Of a stretch of DNA of 64,000 bases, positions 10,043 through 17,923 are shown piece by piece (position 1 is the first letter of the stretch; every line of letters begins with the position of its first letter). The notes beneath the pieces were generated by a model. That model saw only the letters and a list, made by a program, of their open reading frames with translations, was not told the origin of the DNA and searched no databases. The DNA is from Ricordea florida (lineage: Eukaryota > Cnidaria > Anthozoa > Corallimorpharia > Ricordeidae), in assembly GCA_949710005.1 (NCBI GenBank), contig OX453287.1, positions 9,807,016 to 9,871,015 on the forward strand, in the 5' to 3' direction. Position numbers and translations under genes: made by a program.

Positions 10043-10603
10043 ATGACTAATATTGAAGATTACATTGACCAACCACAGGGAGGAACAGAAAAAGCTGAGT
10101 TAAAAAATGATACCAATCAAAGTGAGGATCTTGAAATAAAACAAGAATCACTTGCCATTCTCGCAGCCTTAGGAACAACAAAGGAATATTTGGGGGTTGA
10201 AATGAGTCTGGGTGATATAAAGAAATTATCTGCAAAAGATGTTGAAAAGTATTTTAATCGTTATCAAGCAGTAATGGGTAAGAAAATTAATGGGGGATTA
10301 GTAGATTCATCCCTTCAATTAGTTTCAAAACTTATTTCATATTTAGTTCCAGTTGATGATATAGAATCTCTTTGTAATGATTTGAAGAATGATGATTTGG
10401 TAAATCGTGAATTAACAAACATTGTTGGGTTATTAGCATTGAAAGCAGGAAGATTGGCAGCACTTGCTAGCGGACTATTTCAAGTAGCTAAACACGTTAA
10501 ATTCAACAAAAATCATCAATTTTCAAGAGAAGAACCAGCAAAATCTAACACAACTGATCAGGAAACTAAGCAATCTACTGAAGGCGTTGATACAGTATAT
10601 TAA
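10043..10603 (+). CDS. Conserved element protein, 186 aa, unknown function
   Basis: Start chosen at the ATG at 10043 (MTNIEDYID), 5 bp after the ATPase stop; an in-frame upstream start would overlap the ATPase. Acidic N-terminus, then a helical domain: ESLAILAALGTTKEYLGVEM, LSAKDVEKYFNRYQ, and a hydrophobic C-terminal helix LALKAGRLAALASGLFQVAKHVKF. The homolog at 40364-40828 conserves this whole core. Its position after the ATPase suggests a structural or packaging accessory, but no known domain was recognised. Confidence 0.7.
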   Translation: MTNIEDYIDQPQGGTEKAELKNDTNQSEDLEIKQESLAILAALGTTKEYLGVEMSLGDIKKLSAKDVEKYFNRYQAVMGKKINGGLVDSSLQLVSKLISYLVPVDDIESLCNDLKNDDLVNRELTNIVGLLALKAGRLAALASGLFQVAKHVKFNKNHQFSREEPAKSNTTDQETKQSTEGVDTVY

Positions 10604-10606
10604 ACA

Positions 10607-10617
10607 GATCTAAAAAC
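10607..10617 (+). promoter_or_regulatory. Upstream motif gatctaaaaac
   Basis: 34 nt before the ATG at 10641. A variant of the AATCTAAAGAT motif family. Confidence 0.4.
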
Positions 10618-10640
10618 TTATTTGTAGCATCTAAATAACA

Positions 10641-11066
10641 ATGTCTGTACAATCTGAAGTAGAAGAAGTTGAGCAAATTACTGCTGATCCCAAAACCGAA
10701 AATAAAGATACTAAAAAGAGGGAGAAAGATCCTAAAAAAGTCGCAGCCGGTAAGAAATTAGCTGAATATAATAAAAAAGCAAAAGAAGCATTAGCTAGGG
10801 AAATGAAACGGGAAAATACAGAAATAGAGTATAATCAAGAAAAGCCCTCCCGCGAAGCCAAATCATGGCTACCTGAGTTATCTTTTACTACTGTTTTATC
10901 TGTTGTTGGATTGGGTTTTACAGCATTTGATCTTTTTATGAGATATCGGGAAAAAGCTAGGGTTGAATATTCTAATAGGATACCAGATTTATCACAAGTT
11001 CCACAAATACCCCAACCTTCAAAAATTCCATTGCATTTAACCTCAAAATCTTTAGGAATGGAATAA
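10641..11066 (+). CDS. Lysine-rich single-pass membrane protein, 141 aa
   Basis: Highly charged N-terminal half (TKKREKDPKKVAAGKKLAEY) followed by one hydrophobic segment (about 78-97, SFTTVLSVVGLGFTAFDLFM) and a proline-rich tail. The homolog at 38658-39062 keeps the DPKKV.AGKKLAEY block, the WLPELSF-type start of the membrane segment and a proline tail. This is consistent with a membrane-anchored virion protein with a basic, possibly DNA-facing domain. Function is inferred from architecture only. Confidence 0.7.
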   Translation: MSVQSEVEEVEQITADPKTENKDTKKREKDPKKVAAGKKLAEYNKKAKEALAREMKRENTEIEYNQEKPSREAKSWLPELSFTTVLSVVGLGFTAFDLFMRYREKARVEYSNRIPDLSQVPQIPQPSKIPLHLTSKSLGME

Positions 11067-11095
11067 TTATAAATTATTTTTTACTACATAAAGTT

Positions 11096-11106
11096 ATTTA
11101 AAAGTT
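11096..11106 (+). promoter_or_regulatory. Upstream motif atttaaaagtt
   Basis: 35 nt before the ATG at 11131. Confidence 0.4.
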
Positions 11107-11130
11107 TCATAATGATGTAGTAAAAAAATC

Positions 11131-11349
11131 ATGTCAAGCGAAAACAAACTTGTGAAAACTGTAACTGATTCGGCGGTACTTATCGGATTAGGGGCTGGGG
11201 TTGGTTATGTAGCTAAAAAGGTAATGAAAGAATCATTTTTGAGTGATCCATCCTCAAGTATTACAAATTATGCAAAATGGGTTGCAGTATTATCCGGAAG
11301 TATGTATCTAAAAACATATTTAGAGGAACAAAAGATTTTACCAAAATAA
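11131..11349 (+). CDS. Small membrane protein, 72 aa
   Basis: Two hydrophobic segments: SAVLIGLGAGVGYVA and NYAKWVAVLSGSMYL. The homologous region is the N-terminal third of the 208-aa protein at 38022-38648, which starts in the same way (KLVKTVTDSA). Here it is a separate ORF ending 5 bp before the next ATG, in a different frame. It may be a virion or internal membrane component. No known domain. Confidence 0.65.
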   Translation: MSSENKLVKTVTDSAVLIGLGAGVGYVAKKVMKESFLSDPSSSITNYAKWVAVLSGSMYLKTYLEEQKILPK

Positions 11350-11353
11350 AATT

Positions 11354-11746
11354 ATGGCAACATTAGCAATGATGGCGATAGGGGCAGTATTGAATGCGAC
11401 AGCATTTACCGGAGGAAATATTCTTGCAAAATATTTATCTGGACGCAATGTGGATACAGAAAAAATACGACACGATAAAGCAATGGAAAAATATCAAAAA
11501 GATTACGAAGCATATCAGGAAAAAAGACAAAAAATGCTTGATTGGAAAATGAAGAAAAAAGATGAAAAATATCAAGCAACAAAAAATATTTCTACTACAA
11601 ATCAGGCTTTTGAATTGTACGGGCAAATGACTGAACCAAAATTCTCTGATTATTACAAACCAAGCGATGGCCAAAAGACTGGGGAAATGGTATATGTTGG
11701 TGCTGGAATGTTAGGGTTAGGTTATGCAGTAAGTAAAATATTATAA
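11354..11746 (+). CDS. Membrane protein with central coiled region, 130 aa
   Basis: N-terminal hydrophobic helix (MMAIGAVLNATAFTGG), a charged helical middle (DKAMEKYQKDYEAYQEKRQ) and a C-terminal hydrophobic helix (MVYVGAGMLGLGYAVSKIL). It corresponds to the C-terminal two thirds of the fused protein at 38022-38648. It follows the 72-aa gene at 4 bp, so the two are probably co-expressed. It ends just before a perfect hairpin at 11758-11787. Confidence 0.65.
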   Translation: MATLAMMAIGAVLNATAFTGGNILAKYLSGRNVDTEKIRHDKAMEKYQKDYEAYQEKRQKMLDWKMKKKDEKYQATKNISTTNQAFELYGQMTEPKFSDYYKPSDGQKTGEMVYVGAGMLGLGYAVSKIL

Positions 11747-11757
11747 ATTATTATTTT

Positions 11758-11787
11758 GTTATGTAACCAGTAATTTGGTTATATAAC
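11758..11787. terminator. Hairpin between convergent genes (gttatgtaacc / ggttatataac)
   Basis: Inverted repeat of about 11 bp with one mismatch and an 8-nt loop, placed between the stop of the plus-strand gene at 11746 and the end of the minus-strand gene at 11811. Its position suggests a transcript-end or polyadenylation hairpin serving both strands. Confidence 0.5.
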
Positions 11788-11810
11788 ACAAGTATATTTA
11801 TTATTTTGGT

Positions 11811-12608
11811 TTACATGAGACTCCCATCATCAGAATCTTCATCTTCAGATTTTTCCATTTCTTCAGCCGCAGATTTACTATTTGAACATCTAACTTTAGT
11901 TAATCTTTTCATTTCTCTGTTTGGTTCTATAACCGCCTCATAAAGTTTTACTTGAAGTGCAATACAAGAACCAATAAATATTGATTCGATTTTTATTACA
12001 CCTTCCTCAACTCGACAACCTTTATTTAATAATTTTAATGGATCAATTTCCTTATCATTTTTGGAGTTATAAAACTTAGTTAAAATTTGGTCTTGTTTTT
12101 TATCCCAAATTAATTTTGCATATAAAGTTGGCCCTCTATCTGGTACTCTATCCATCGAAGATTTTTCCAACTTCCAATATAGAGGATTTAAACCTCCTTT
12201 TTGTTTTTCAAGCTCATTTCTTTCCAACTCAAATTTTCCAATTTTGTGCCTATTAATAAGCAAATGATCAATGCAATTGTCAACAATTTCATTGAATAAA
12301 TCAATCCATTTTTCTTCTTCGGGTGTTGGACTGCTTCCACTCCATAAACATAATGGAAATACATATCCTGTAATTGCGCCTGTTTCTTGACTTGTATTTG
12401 TGGAAACACCAAAAGAATATAAATTACCGGTTTTAATAACAAGTTCTCCTTCTGTTCCATCATCATTTTTTGTAAAAATTTTAATTCTCTTAAATTCAAC
12501 CTTGGGTTTACTTCCAGGAATTTGTCCAATAATTGGTTTAGAAAAAATCATACTTTCTTTTGGATTGTAATTATTAATATCTATTAATTGGGTAGTTTCG
12601 TTCATCAT
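11811..12608 (-). CDS. Putative single-stranded DNA-binding protein, 265 aa
   Basis: The only minus-strand gene in the middle of element A. The C-terminal half has the pattern TLYAKLIWDKKQDQILTKFY, then PLKLLNKGCRVEEGVIKIES and IFIGSCIALQVKLYEAVIEP. This resembles a family of large-DNA-virus proteins (I3 / DUF5871-like) proposed to bind single-stranded DNA. The C-terminus is strongly acidic with serines (EKSEDEDSDDGSLM), as in many SSBs. A motif of the shared promoter type lies at 12635-12645. The assignment rests on remembered family patterns and is moderate. Confidence 0.45.
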   Translation of the reverse strand: MMNETTQLIDINNYNPKESMIFSKPIIGQIPGSKPKVEFKRIKIFTKNDDGTEGELVIKTGNLYSFGVSTNTSQETGAITGYVFPLCLWSGSSPTPEEEKWIDLFNEIVDNCIDHLLINRHKIGKFELERNELEKQKGGLNPLYWKLEKSSMDRVPDRGPTLYAKLIWDKKQDQILTKFYNSKNDKEIDPLKLLNKGCRVEEGVIKIESIFIGSCIALQVKLYEAVIEPNREMKRLTKVRCSNSKSAAEEMEKSEDEDSDDGSLM

Positions 12609-12634
12609 TTTATTTCTTTTTATTTATTCCTTTT

Positions 12635-12645
12635 ATCTTTTAAAT
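12635..12645 (-). promoter_or_regulatory. Upstream motif atttaaaagat (minus strand)
   Basis: About 37 nt upstream of the minus-strand ATG at 12608. Confidence 0.45.
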
Positions 12646-12674
12646 CAATTTTGATTTTATTTCCGACTCTAGGT

Positions 12675-12685
12675 AATCTAAAGAT
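12675..12685 (+). promoter_or_regulatory. Upstream motif aatctaaagat
   Basis: 33 nt before the ATG at 12708. An identical 11-mer occurs at 14667 and 16322, each 34-38 nt before a start codon. Confidence 0.6.
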
Positions 12686-12707
12686 TTCTTACTGATGAGT
12701 AAAAATC

Positions 12708-13925
12708 ATGGCAGAATATATACCAATGGAAGATTTACCAAAAGAAACTGATGATAATGATTTGGATTGGGATGATAACCCATTTTATCAAACCACAAAC
12801 ACATCTACATCCCTTGAACAAGATTATCCTGGTTATGATGATTATAACCAATCAAGAGACAGGGCTCAATGGGATAAACTATCAGAAAGAATGAACCTGG
12901 GAGAAAGAGATGAAGAATATGATAGAATGAGAGAAGCTAGGCAAGAACTCAAACGTTATTTCCCAGATTACGAACCCAATGATGGCACATTTAATGTTCA
13001 ATTTAGAGAAAATGGTGGCATAAAAGGAAAATTAAGTACCGCAGGTAATAATGTGTGGCATACATTAGTTGATGAAAATGGGATCCGTAATACAGAAAAT
13101 TTACCAAAAACAATTAGAAAAGAACTGGGCACCGATTATGAAACAATGTTGGAAAAATATAATAATACCCAGTTAGAATTGAGGAAATCTATTGAAGCAA
13201 ATAATGAATTAGATAATGCATTGCAAGGATTGAAAGCAACGGCAGAAGTATATCCTCTGGAGATTGAACGATATGCGGAAAGAGAAAAAGAACTTAGGGA
13301 ATTCATTGAGAGACAACAGATACAAAAAGCAGAAAATAAAAGTCTTTTCGATCAAACCGTTAAACAGAATGTGGAATTAAAAATACAAGCGGAAAAACTT
13401 TTGGAAGAGGTAAAATTATACAAAGAAGAAATAGATAAATATAAGAAGGGTAAATCAAATGAATCAAAATTAAAACAAAGTAATGAACGATTAAAATCTG
13501 AGGTTGATAAATTAAAAGAACGGCTTAGTAATAAAACAATTTCAAGTGAAGAGCAATTATCAGATATTGATGGCCGAAAAGATGAAATAATTAAAAATTT
13601 GCCTTTACGGGAGAAACTAAAGTATATCTTCAAAAAGTATGGTTTTACAGTTTTTGCTGTTCTAAGTGCGGTAGGCGTAATCATTGGGGTTATAGTTTCT
13701 AATCTTTCAAAGGGTTTATCAAAATTAGGAAGCGGATTGGGTAATGGATTGAAAACTATAGGTAAAAAACTGGGTGAAATATTACCAGGAATGGTTGGCG
13801 CAATAGTTAGCTTTCTTTTCAAAACAGCTGGTGAGGTTATTGGATTTTTAGGAAAGAATGCTTGGCTTTTGATAATGGGCGTAGTTCTATATTTTGTGGA
13901 AAGTATAAAAAAGAAGAGAAAGTAA
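12708..13925 (+). CDS. Long coiled-coil protein with C-terminal membrane domain, 405 aa
   Basis: Acidic N-terminus, then about 150 residues of heptad-like coiled coil (QTVKQNVELKIQAEKLLEEV onward), then a hydrophobic C-terminal third with several segments: FAVLSAVGVIIGVIVSNLSK, LPGMVGAIVSFLF and WLLIMGVVLYFV. Glycine-rich amphipathic stretches (KLGSGLGNGLKTIGKKLGEI) lie between them. The homolog at 37050-37980 is frameshifted but keeps the membrane domain closely. It could be a spike-like or membrane-remodelling virion protein; no enzyme motif is seen. Confidence 0.7.
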   Translation: MAEYIPMEDLPKETDDNDLDWDDNPFYQTTNTSTSLEQDYPGYDDYNQSRDRAQWDKLSERMNLGERDEEYDRMREARQELKRYFPDYEPNDGTFNVQFRENGGIKGKLSTAGNNVWHTLVDENGIRNTENLPKTIRKELGTDYETMLEKYNNTQLELRKSIEANNELDNALQGLKATAEVYPLEIERYAEREKELREFIERQQIQKAENKSLFDQTVKQNVELKIQAEKLLEEVKLYKEEIDKYKKGKSNESKLKQSNERLKSEVDKLKERLSNKTISSEEQLSDIDGRKDEIIKNLPLREKLKYIFKKYGFTVFAVLSAVGVIIGVIVSNLSKGLSKLGSGLGNGLKTIGKKLGEILPGMVGAIVSFLFKTAGEVIGFLGKNAWLLIMGVVLYFVESIKKKRK

Positions 13926-13927
13926 CA

Positions 13928-13938
13928 AATTTAAAGAT
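13928..13938 (+). promoter_or_regulatory. Upstream motif aatttaaagat
   Basis: 36 nt before the ATG at 13964, which supports that start over an in-frame ATG inside the preceding gene. Confidence 0.5.
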
Positions 13939-13963
13939 ATCATACCGTTCAGTAAAATACAAT

Positions 13964-14581
13964 ATGGGCGAATACAATGGAATTTATCCTCAATTACCTA
14001 ATAATAATTTCCAAACACAAAGCGGCGATAATTTGATTAATTTCAGACTACAAAAATCAAGCGAGGTATTACAAAATCTCGAGAAGGAAATTAAACATTA
14101 CGAAGAAGTAAGGAAAAAATATAATAGAGCAAGAGGAATATGTACAAAAATTAGTGTTTCTGGCGGATTTATTTCAGTTCTTCTATCAGCAAGCGGATTA
14201 GGAACTTCTCTCACGGGTTTTGGTGCTGTTGTTGGCGTGCCTTTGGGTGTGGTTGGGGGTGTTTTTGGAGGTTTGTCGATTGGATTTGGTTTTGCTTCTA
14301 AAAGTCTTTCCTCCAAAGTTAGTAAACACGAACAAACCGTTGCAATTGCAAAATCAAAATTAAACACAATTAACGATTTGGTTTCAAAGGCTTTGAAAGA
14401 TAATGTTATATCCGATCAAGAATTTTCCATAATTTTAGCAGAATTGGAAAAGTTTCAAAAACTGAAACAAGAAATACGACAAAAATTCAGAAAAGATTCA
14501 GAAAAAAACTTCGACATGAGTATAATAAGGAAGAAAGTTCGAGAAGATCTATTAAAAGAATTAACCAATCCCGCTCATTAA
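13964..14581 (+). CDS. Membrane protein with coiled-coil flanks, 205 aa
   Basis: Start at MGEYNGIYPQL, chosen because the homolog begins MDAYSKIYPEL and the promoter-type motif lies 36 nt upstream. Charged helix (VLQNLEKEIKHYEEVRKKYN), then two glycine-rich hydrophobic segments (ISVLLSASGLGTSLTGFGAV and VGVPLGVVGGVFGGLSIGFG), then a charged helical tail. This double glycine-rich hydrophobic hairpin looks like a membrane-active or pore-type domain. The homolog at 35215-35815 is broken. Function unknown. Confidence 0.65.
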   Translation: MGEYNGIYPQLPNNNFQTQSGDNLINFRLQKSSEVLQNLEKEIKHYEEVRKKYNRARGICTKISVSGGFISVLLSASGLGTSLTGFGAVVGVPLGVVGGVFGGLSIGFGFASKSLSSKVSKHEQTVAIAKSKLNTINDLVSKALKDNVISDQEFSIILAELEKFQKLKQEIRQKFRKDSEKNFDMSIIRKKVREDLLKELTNPAH

Positions 14582-14666
14582 AAATTTCTTTTGAAAGAAC
14601 TGATGTGGGGTGTAATTGTTTTGCGGGGGTTAGAAGAGAGGTTAATTGATTTTACATCTTATTCTT

Positions 14667-14677
14667 AATCTAAAGAT
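14667..14677 (+). promoter_or_regulatory. Upstream motif aatctaaagat
   Basis: 38 nt before the ATG at 14705, in the largest intergenic gap of this half of the element. Confidence 0.55.
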
Positions 14678-14704
14678 CAGATAAATTGGAAAACAAAGAA
14701 TAAG

Positions 14705-16306
14705 ATGTTATTGGACGATTTCAAAACTAGGCATCCAAATGTTAACTTGGATAAATTTGCATTTATTAATGATTCATTCGGGGGATATATCAAATGGAAA
14801 GTTAATGGAACAATAATAATGTCGAATGACGATCCTTCTGGAAAAACCTGGACTGAAAATCTTTCTAATAATTTGAAAACATTATTATGGGAAGATTTGG
14901 GGGTGGAAAATAAAGTTAGGGTAAGTTCATTTCCAAAAAGTTTAACATTTACAAAACAAACATATCCAATACCTGGAGTTAAATTCAATGAATTTACAAA
15001 CGATGTATCAAAAATGATAAACTTTTTGGACATATATGTTTCTGAAAAAGATCATTTCACTTCAGCAATGACAAATATATTTAAAAATCAGACTGTAGAA
15101 CTTACTAGTGGCAAAGAAGCAAGAGCTTGGCTAAATAAACCAAATATCAATCACTGGCCACAACAGTTAAACATGGCGGTTTGGTGCGCAACATCTGGCT
15201 GCGGCGTTAGTTTAATTGAAATTTTAAGTTACCCAAAAGTTATTAGAAGTTTTTTTATATTTCACGTATATTTTACAATAAGAAGAATATTACATGAATT
15301 AAATGTGCCATTACCTGGAGAACAAACTTTTTCTTCAAAAAATAACCCATACGACAAAAATGTTTATAATAGATTGTGCGCAGAATTTGGGTTAAGCAAT
15401 AATCAAGATTTTAAAGGATGGAATAAACCTTTAGCTGATTTTAGATTTAAGGGTGGTACAAACCATGGGGTTGGAGATGTATTCATTGATTATGGAAAAG
15501 GATACATCCCTCCTGGAGGCGGTAGTTCACAAGCAATAGGAGGAGGAAATCAAAACGTAAGAATTATCCATCCTAATGATCCTGATTCAAATATTTGGCC
15601 TAGTGAAAGAAATAAATTTGCTGATTATGGTGGTAAAAAATTTGGTGGTACTTTAATATCTATGCTTAGAAATGATCATTTTGTAGATTTTCAATATGCA
15701 TGGTTTATACCAGAATCTGGTTATGGATTAACAAAAGCGGGATTAGGGAGAATAAATAGATCAGTTGAGGCTTTTGTTTATTGCATATTGGGGGCCCAAG
15801 TTAATACTAGAAATTCTATTGTGGGTAATGGCGGCGGAGCAATCGAAACACAAAATGAATTCAAAGCATTATTTGAAAGTAGTGTGATAGAAAATGATAT
15901 TTCTAAATCCATTCAAAATTACCAAAAATCTGTACAGGAAACCAAATTAAGGCTTGATTTGGCTGTTGCCCCAGGTGTTTGGTTGATGCCAAGTAATTTA
16001 ATTATAAATACAGAAACCGTTATTGGATACAATAATAATCTGAAAATAGCTACAGAAGATATGAAATTTGGGGTAAATAATTCAATAAATGTCGAAACAA
16101 AAAATGTTGGAATACCTAATAGTTTAGGAACATCAAAAGTTTTATTAAATACCAATCCGCAACCAAAGAAACCTAAAATAAACAATAGCGATAAATCAGA
16201 CAAAACATATGAATCTAGTAATATAGAAAAATCTTCTTCTCATCAAAATAATCTTATTGTTTTAATTCTTGCCGGAGGATTATTATCCTGGTTTTTATTT
16301 CGTTAA
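14705..16306 (+). CDS. Large conserved virion-type protein with C-terminal membrane anchor, 533 aa
   Basis: No enzyme motif recognised. A distinctive block, HWPQQLNMAVWCATSGCGVS, is nearly identical in the homolog at 33578-35139; a basic and aromatic helix (FHVYFTIRRILHELNVPLP), a glycine-rich region (GKGYIPPGGGSSQAIGGG) and KFADYGGKKFGG follow. The extreme C-terminus is one hydrophobic helix (NLIVLILAGGLLSWFLFR), so the protein is probably tail-anchored. Conservation of the whole length between two otherwise diverged elements argues for an essential particle role. I recognise the family as recurrent in cnidarian elements but not its function. Confidence 0.7.
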   Translation: MLLDDFKTRHPNVNLDKFAFINDSFGGYIKWKVNGTIIMSNDDPSGKTWTENLSNNLKTLLWEDLGVENKVRVSSFPKSLTFTKQTYPIPGVKFNEFTNDVSKMINFLDIYVSEKDHFTSAMTNIFKNQTVELTSGKEARAWLNKPNINHWPQQLNMAVWCATSGCGVSLIEILSYPKVIRSFFIFHVYFTIRRILHELNVPLPGEQTFSSKNNPYDKNVYNRLCAEFGLSNNQDFKGWNKPLADFRFKGGTNHGVGDVFIDYGKGYIPPGGGSSQAIGGGNQNVRIIHPNDPDSNIWPSERNKFADYGGKKFGGTLISMLRNDHFVDFQYAWFIPESGYGLTKAGLGRINRSVEAFVYCILGAQVNTRNSIVGNGGGAIETQNEFKALFESSVIENDISKSIQNYQKSVQETKLRLDLAVAPGVWLMPSNLIINTETVIGYNNNLKIATEDMKFGVNNSINVETKNVGIPNSLGTSKVLLNTNPQPKKPKINNSDKSDKTYESSNIEKSSSHQNNLIVLILAGGLLSWFLFR

Positions 16307-16321
16307 TGTTTTGATTATATA

Positions 16322-16332
16322 AATCTAAAGAT
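16322..16332 (+). promoter_or_regulatory. Upstream motif aatctaaagat
   Basis: 34 nt before the ATG at 16356. Confidence 0.55.
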
Positions 16333-16355
16333 GAACATGATGTAATCAAAACAAA

Positions 16356-16991
16356 ATGTTAAGTATTACTATGTGTGAGCCAGAAAGTAGGATTTATTTA
16401 GATCCGCCGCTGAAAAATATTCGGGAGATACAGCTTCTGGATTGTAATATAAAAACTAAAAGATTGATTAATTTCAAGGATAAACAGACCTTATTCAATG
16501 ATAATAATCAGCCCCCAATAATAATACAACCTGGTACATATTCGTTGCGCGATATTCAATCAATCTTTCTTAATGATCCTAATACGGAAAAGATAACAAT
16601 AATTGAGACTGATACTTTTGATTATCTTTATTCCAATAAGAACTTCAAAGTTAAACTTACCAGAGGATTGTCGTTTGGTTTGGGTGTTCCTGAAGTTATA
16701 AATCCTGGTAAATTATACCCCATAAATATAAAGATTAGGGAACCGTTGAGACTTATGTGTAGTATAGTGGATAATAAGTCGTCATATATGAATAACGCCA
16801 AATATGGAGAACTTGTGAAACTCACGCCATCAAACCTACTTGCAAACATACCCTCAAAGGATTATCCTACAATTCCAGTTCAAAAATATGAGAACCCCAT
16901 AAACCACTTTGATTTAACTATCTTAGACAATGATTGGAAAAAACTTGATTTGAAGGGATTGCCAATAACTTTTAGTTTAAGATTTAGATAA
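16356..16991 (+). CDS. Beta-rich virion-type protein, 211 aa
   Basis: Starts MLSITMCEPESRIYLDPPL and reads as alternating strands: IREIQLLDCNI, GTYSLRDIQSIFL, KLTRGLSFGLGVPEV, IREPLRLMCSIVDN, and a final HFDLTILDNDWKKLDLKG then ITFSLRFR. The layout, in particular a C-terminal 'I.I.D..G..I.F.G...LTLHFR'-type strand pair, mirrors the four tandem proteins of element B (20403-24531). They may share a fold such as a penton or fibre jelly roll. The homolog at 35849-36482 has one late frameshift. A perfect hairpin follows the stop. Confidence 0.6.
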   Translation: MLSITMCEPESRIYLDPPLKNIREIQLLDCNIKTKRLINFKDKQTLFNDNNQPPIIIQPGTYSLRDIQSIFLNDPNTEKITIIETDTFDYLYSNKNFKVKLTRGLSFGLGVPEVINPGKLYPINIKIREPLRLMCSIVDNKSSYMNNAKYGELVKLTPSNLLANIPSKDYPTIPVQKYENPINHFDLTILDNDWKKLDLKGLPITFSLRFR

Positions 16992-17010
16992 ATTACATAG
17001 GACTTTTTTT

Positions 17011-17041
17011 GTTACATAACTATTACTCTAAGTTATGTAAC
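17011..17041. terminator. Perfect hairpin between convergent genes (gttacataact / agttatgtaac)
   Basis: 11-bp perfect stem with a 9-nt loop, 20 bp after the plus-strand stop at 16991 and 22 bp beyond the end of the minus-strand gene. Same arrangement as at 11758-11787. Confidence 0.55.
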
Positions 17042-17062
17042 ACAATTGCTCATTCTTCGCTT

Positions 17063-17518
17063 TTATTTTAAATCATTTAATAATTTCATTCTGCAAGCCT
17101 TGCAAGAAGCTTTTTGCTTGTCATGTTCACAAATTTGTGATCCCCTGCATTCTTTACATTGTTGTTTTTGTTTATTATGTTCACATATTTGTGATCCACC
17201 GCATTCTTTACAACATTGTTTTTGTTTATTGTGTTCGCATATTTGTGATCCCGCACATTCCTTACATCGATATTTATATTTATTATGCTCGCAATTATAT
17301 CCATTACATACGCTACAAAATTTTTTTATTTTCTCATGATCACAAATAATTCTGCTAATGGGGAAAACTTTTTCAATTAAATCAGTAATTTCCTCATCTT
17401 TAAAATTTGTAATTTCATCAATTAGCTCTTGCTTACTCATTTTTGCTCTTCCTTTAATTCCAAGATCTTTCGCTATTATTTTTAGTTCATAAATATATAA
17501 ATCTCTTAACCGATCCAT
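17063..17518 (-). CDS. SAP-like plus tandem Cys/His repeat protein
   Basis: 151 aa from the ATG at 17518, which lies inside the right TIR, so its first residues (MDRLRDL) equal those of the polymerase. A SAP-like helix pair (ELKIIAKDLGIKGRAKMSKQ) is followed by four or five Cys/His units of 18 residues with the pattern CKxC-x5-C-x-H, for example CKECGGSQICEHNKQK. Each unit could bind one zinc. Similar CKECGGS-type repeats are known from giant viruses. It may bind DNA or regulate the element. The broken relative at 33106-33522 has the repeats without the SAP-like part. Confidence 0.7.
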   Translation of the reverse strand: MDRLRDLYIYELKIIAKDLGIKGRAKMSKQELIDEITNFKDEEITDLIEKVFPISRIICDHEKIKKFCSVCNGYNCEHNKYKYRCKECAGSQICEHNKQKQCCKECGGSQICEHNKQKQQCKECRGSQICEHDKQKASCKACRMKLLNDLK

Positions 17519-17918
17519 AATTACTTTTGTAAATAATATCAAATCTTTAAGCCATTTTTCAAATTTTTAATCTTCCTGTCCGAGAAATATTACCCATTAA
17601 ATCTCTGATTAAATCTCTGGTTAAGTTTTAAAACATATTTAGCTTATAAGTCCTTGCCAAAATTCCTGTATCCTAAAACCAACGAATTTAGCTTATAAGC
17701 TCTTGACAAAATTCCTCTGCCCTCCTTCCCCAAAACCGTCGAATTTAGCTTATAAGCCCTCGGCAAAATTCCTTTGCTCACAAAACCGACGAATTTAGCT
17801 TATATGCTAAAAATCCTTAACAAAATTCCTCTGCTCAAAATTCGCCGAATTTAGCTTATAAGCTAAAAAATCCCTGTCAAAATTCCTGTGTCTCAAAACC
17901 GTACTTTTCTCCCTCTCT
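17499..17918 (-). repeat. Element A right terminal inverted repeat, 420 bp
   Basis: Reverse complement of 1963-2382, ending ccgtacttttctccctctct. It contains the same five gcttataagc palindromes and the cttaaagat motif (17543-17553) for the gene starting at 17518. Confidence 0.92.
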
Positions 17919-17923
17919 CGTAG
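17919..17923. repeat. Target-site duplication of element A, right copy (cgtag)
   Basis: Matches 1958-1962. Confidence 0.8.

Larger units (their letters stand above)
1963..17918 (+). mobile_element. Element A: complete Maverick-like / virus-like transposon, 15,956 bp
   Basis: Bounded by 420-bp terminal inverted repeats and a 5-bp target duplication. It carries 14 densely packed genes, all open: DNA polymerase (+), integrase (-), small ORF (+), capsid-like protein (+), packaging ATPase (+), several small membrane or coiled-coil proteins (+), SSB-like protein (-), three virion-type proteins (+) and a Cys/His repeat protein (-). Intergenic gaps are mostly under 150 bp, unlike the surrounding host sequence. 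No frameshift or stop was seen in the recognisable genes, so the insertion is probably recent. The gene set resembles Polintons and adintovirus-like elements, but the capsid and polymerase are clearly different from those of element B. Confidence 0.9.

Noticed and set aside
17046-17339. Plus-strand Cys-rich ORF (97 codons)
   Set aside because: Exact antisense of the Cys/His repeat gene; the periodicity comes from that gene.
17063-17518. EsV-1-7 (IMM-type) repeat protein
   Set aside because: The Cys/His repeats look similar at first, but the spacing (C-x2-C-x5-C-x-H, period 18) does not fit the EsV-1-7 pattern with its longer Cys-to-Cys gap.
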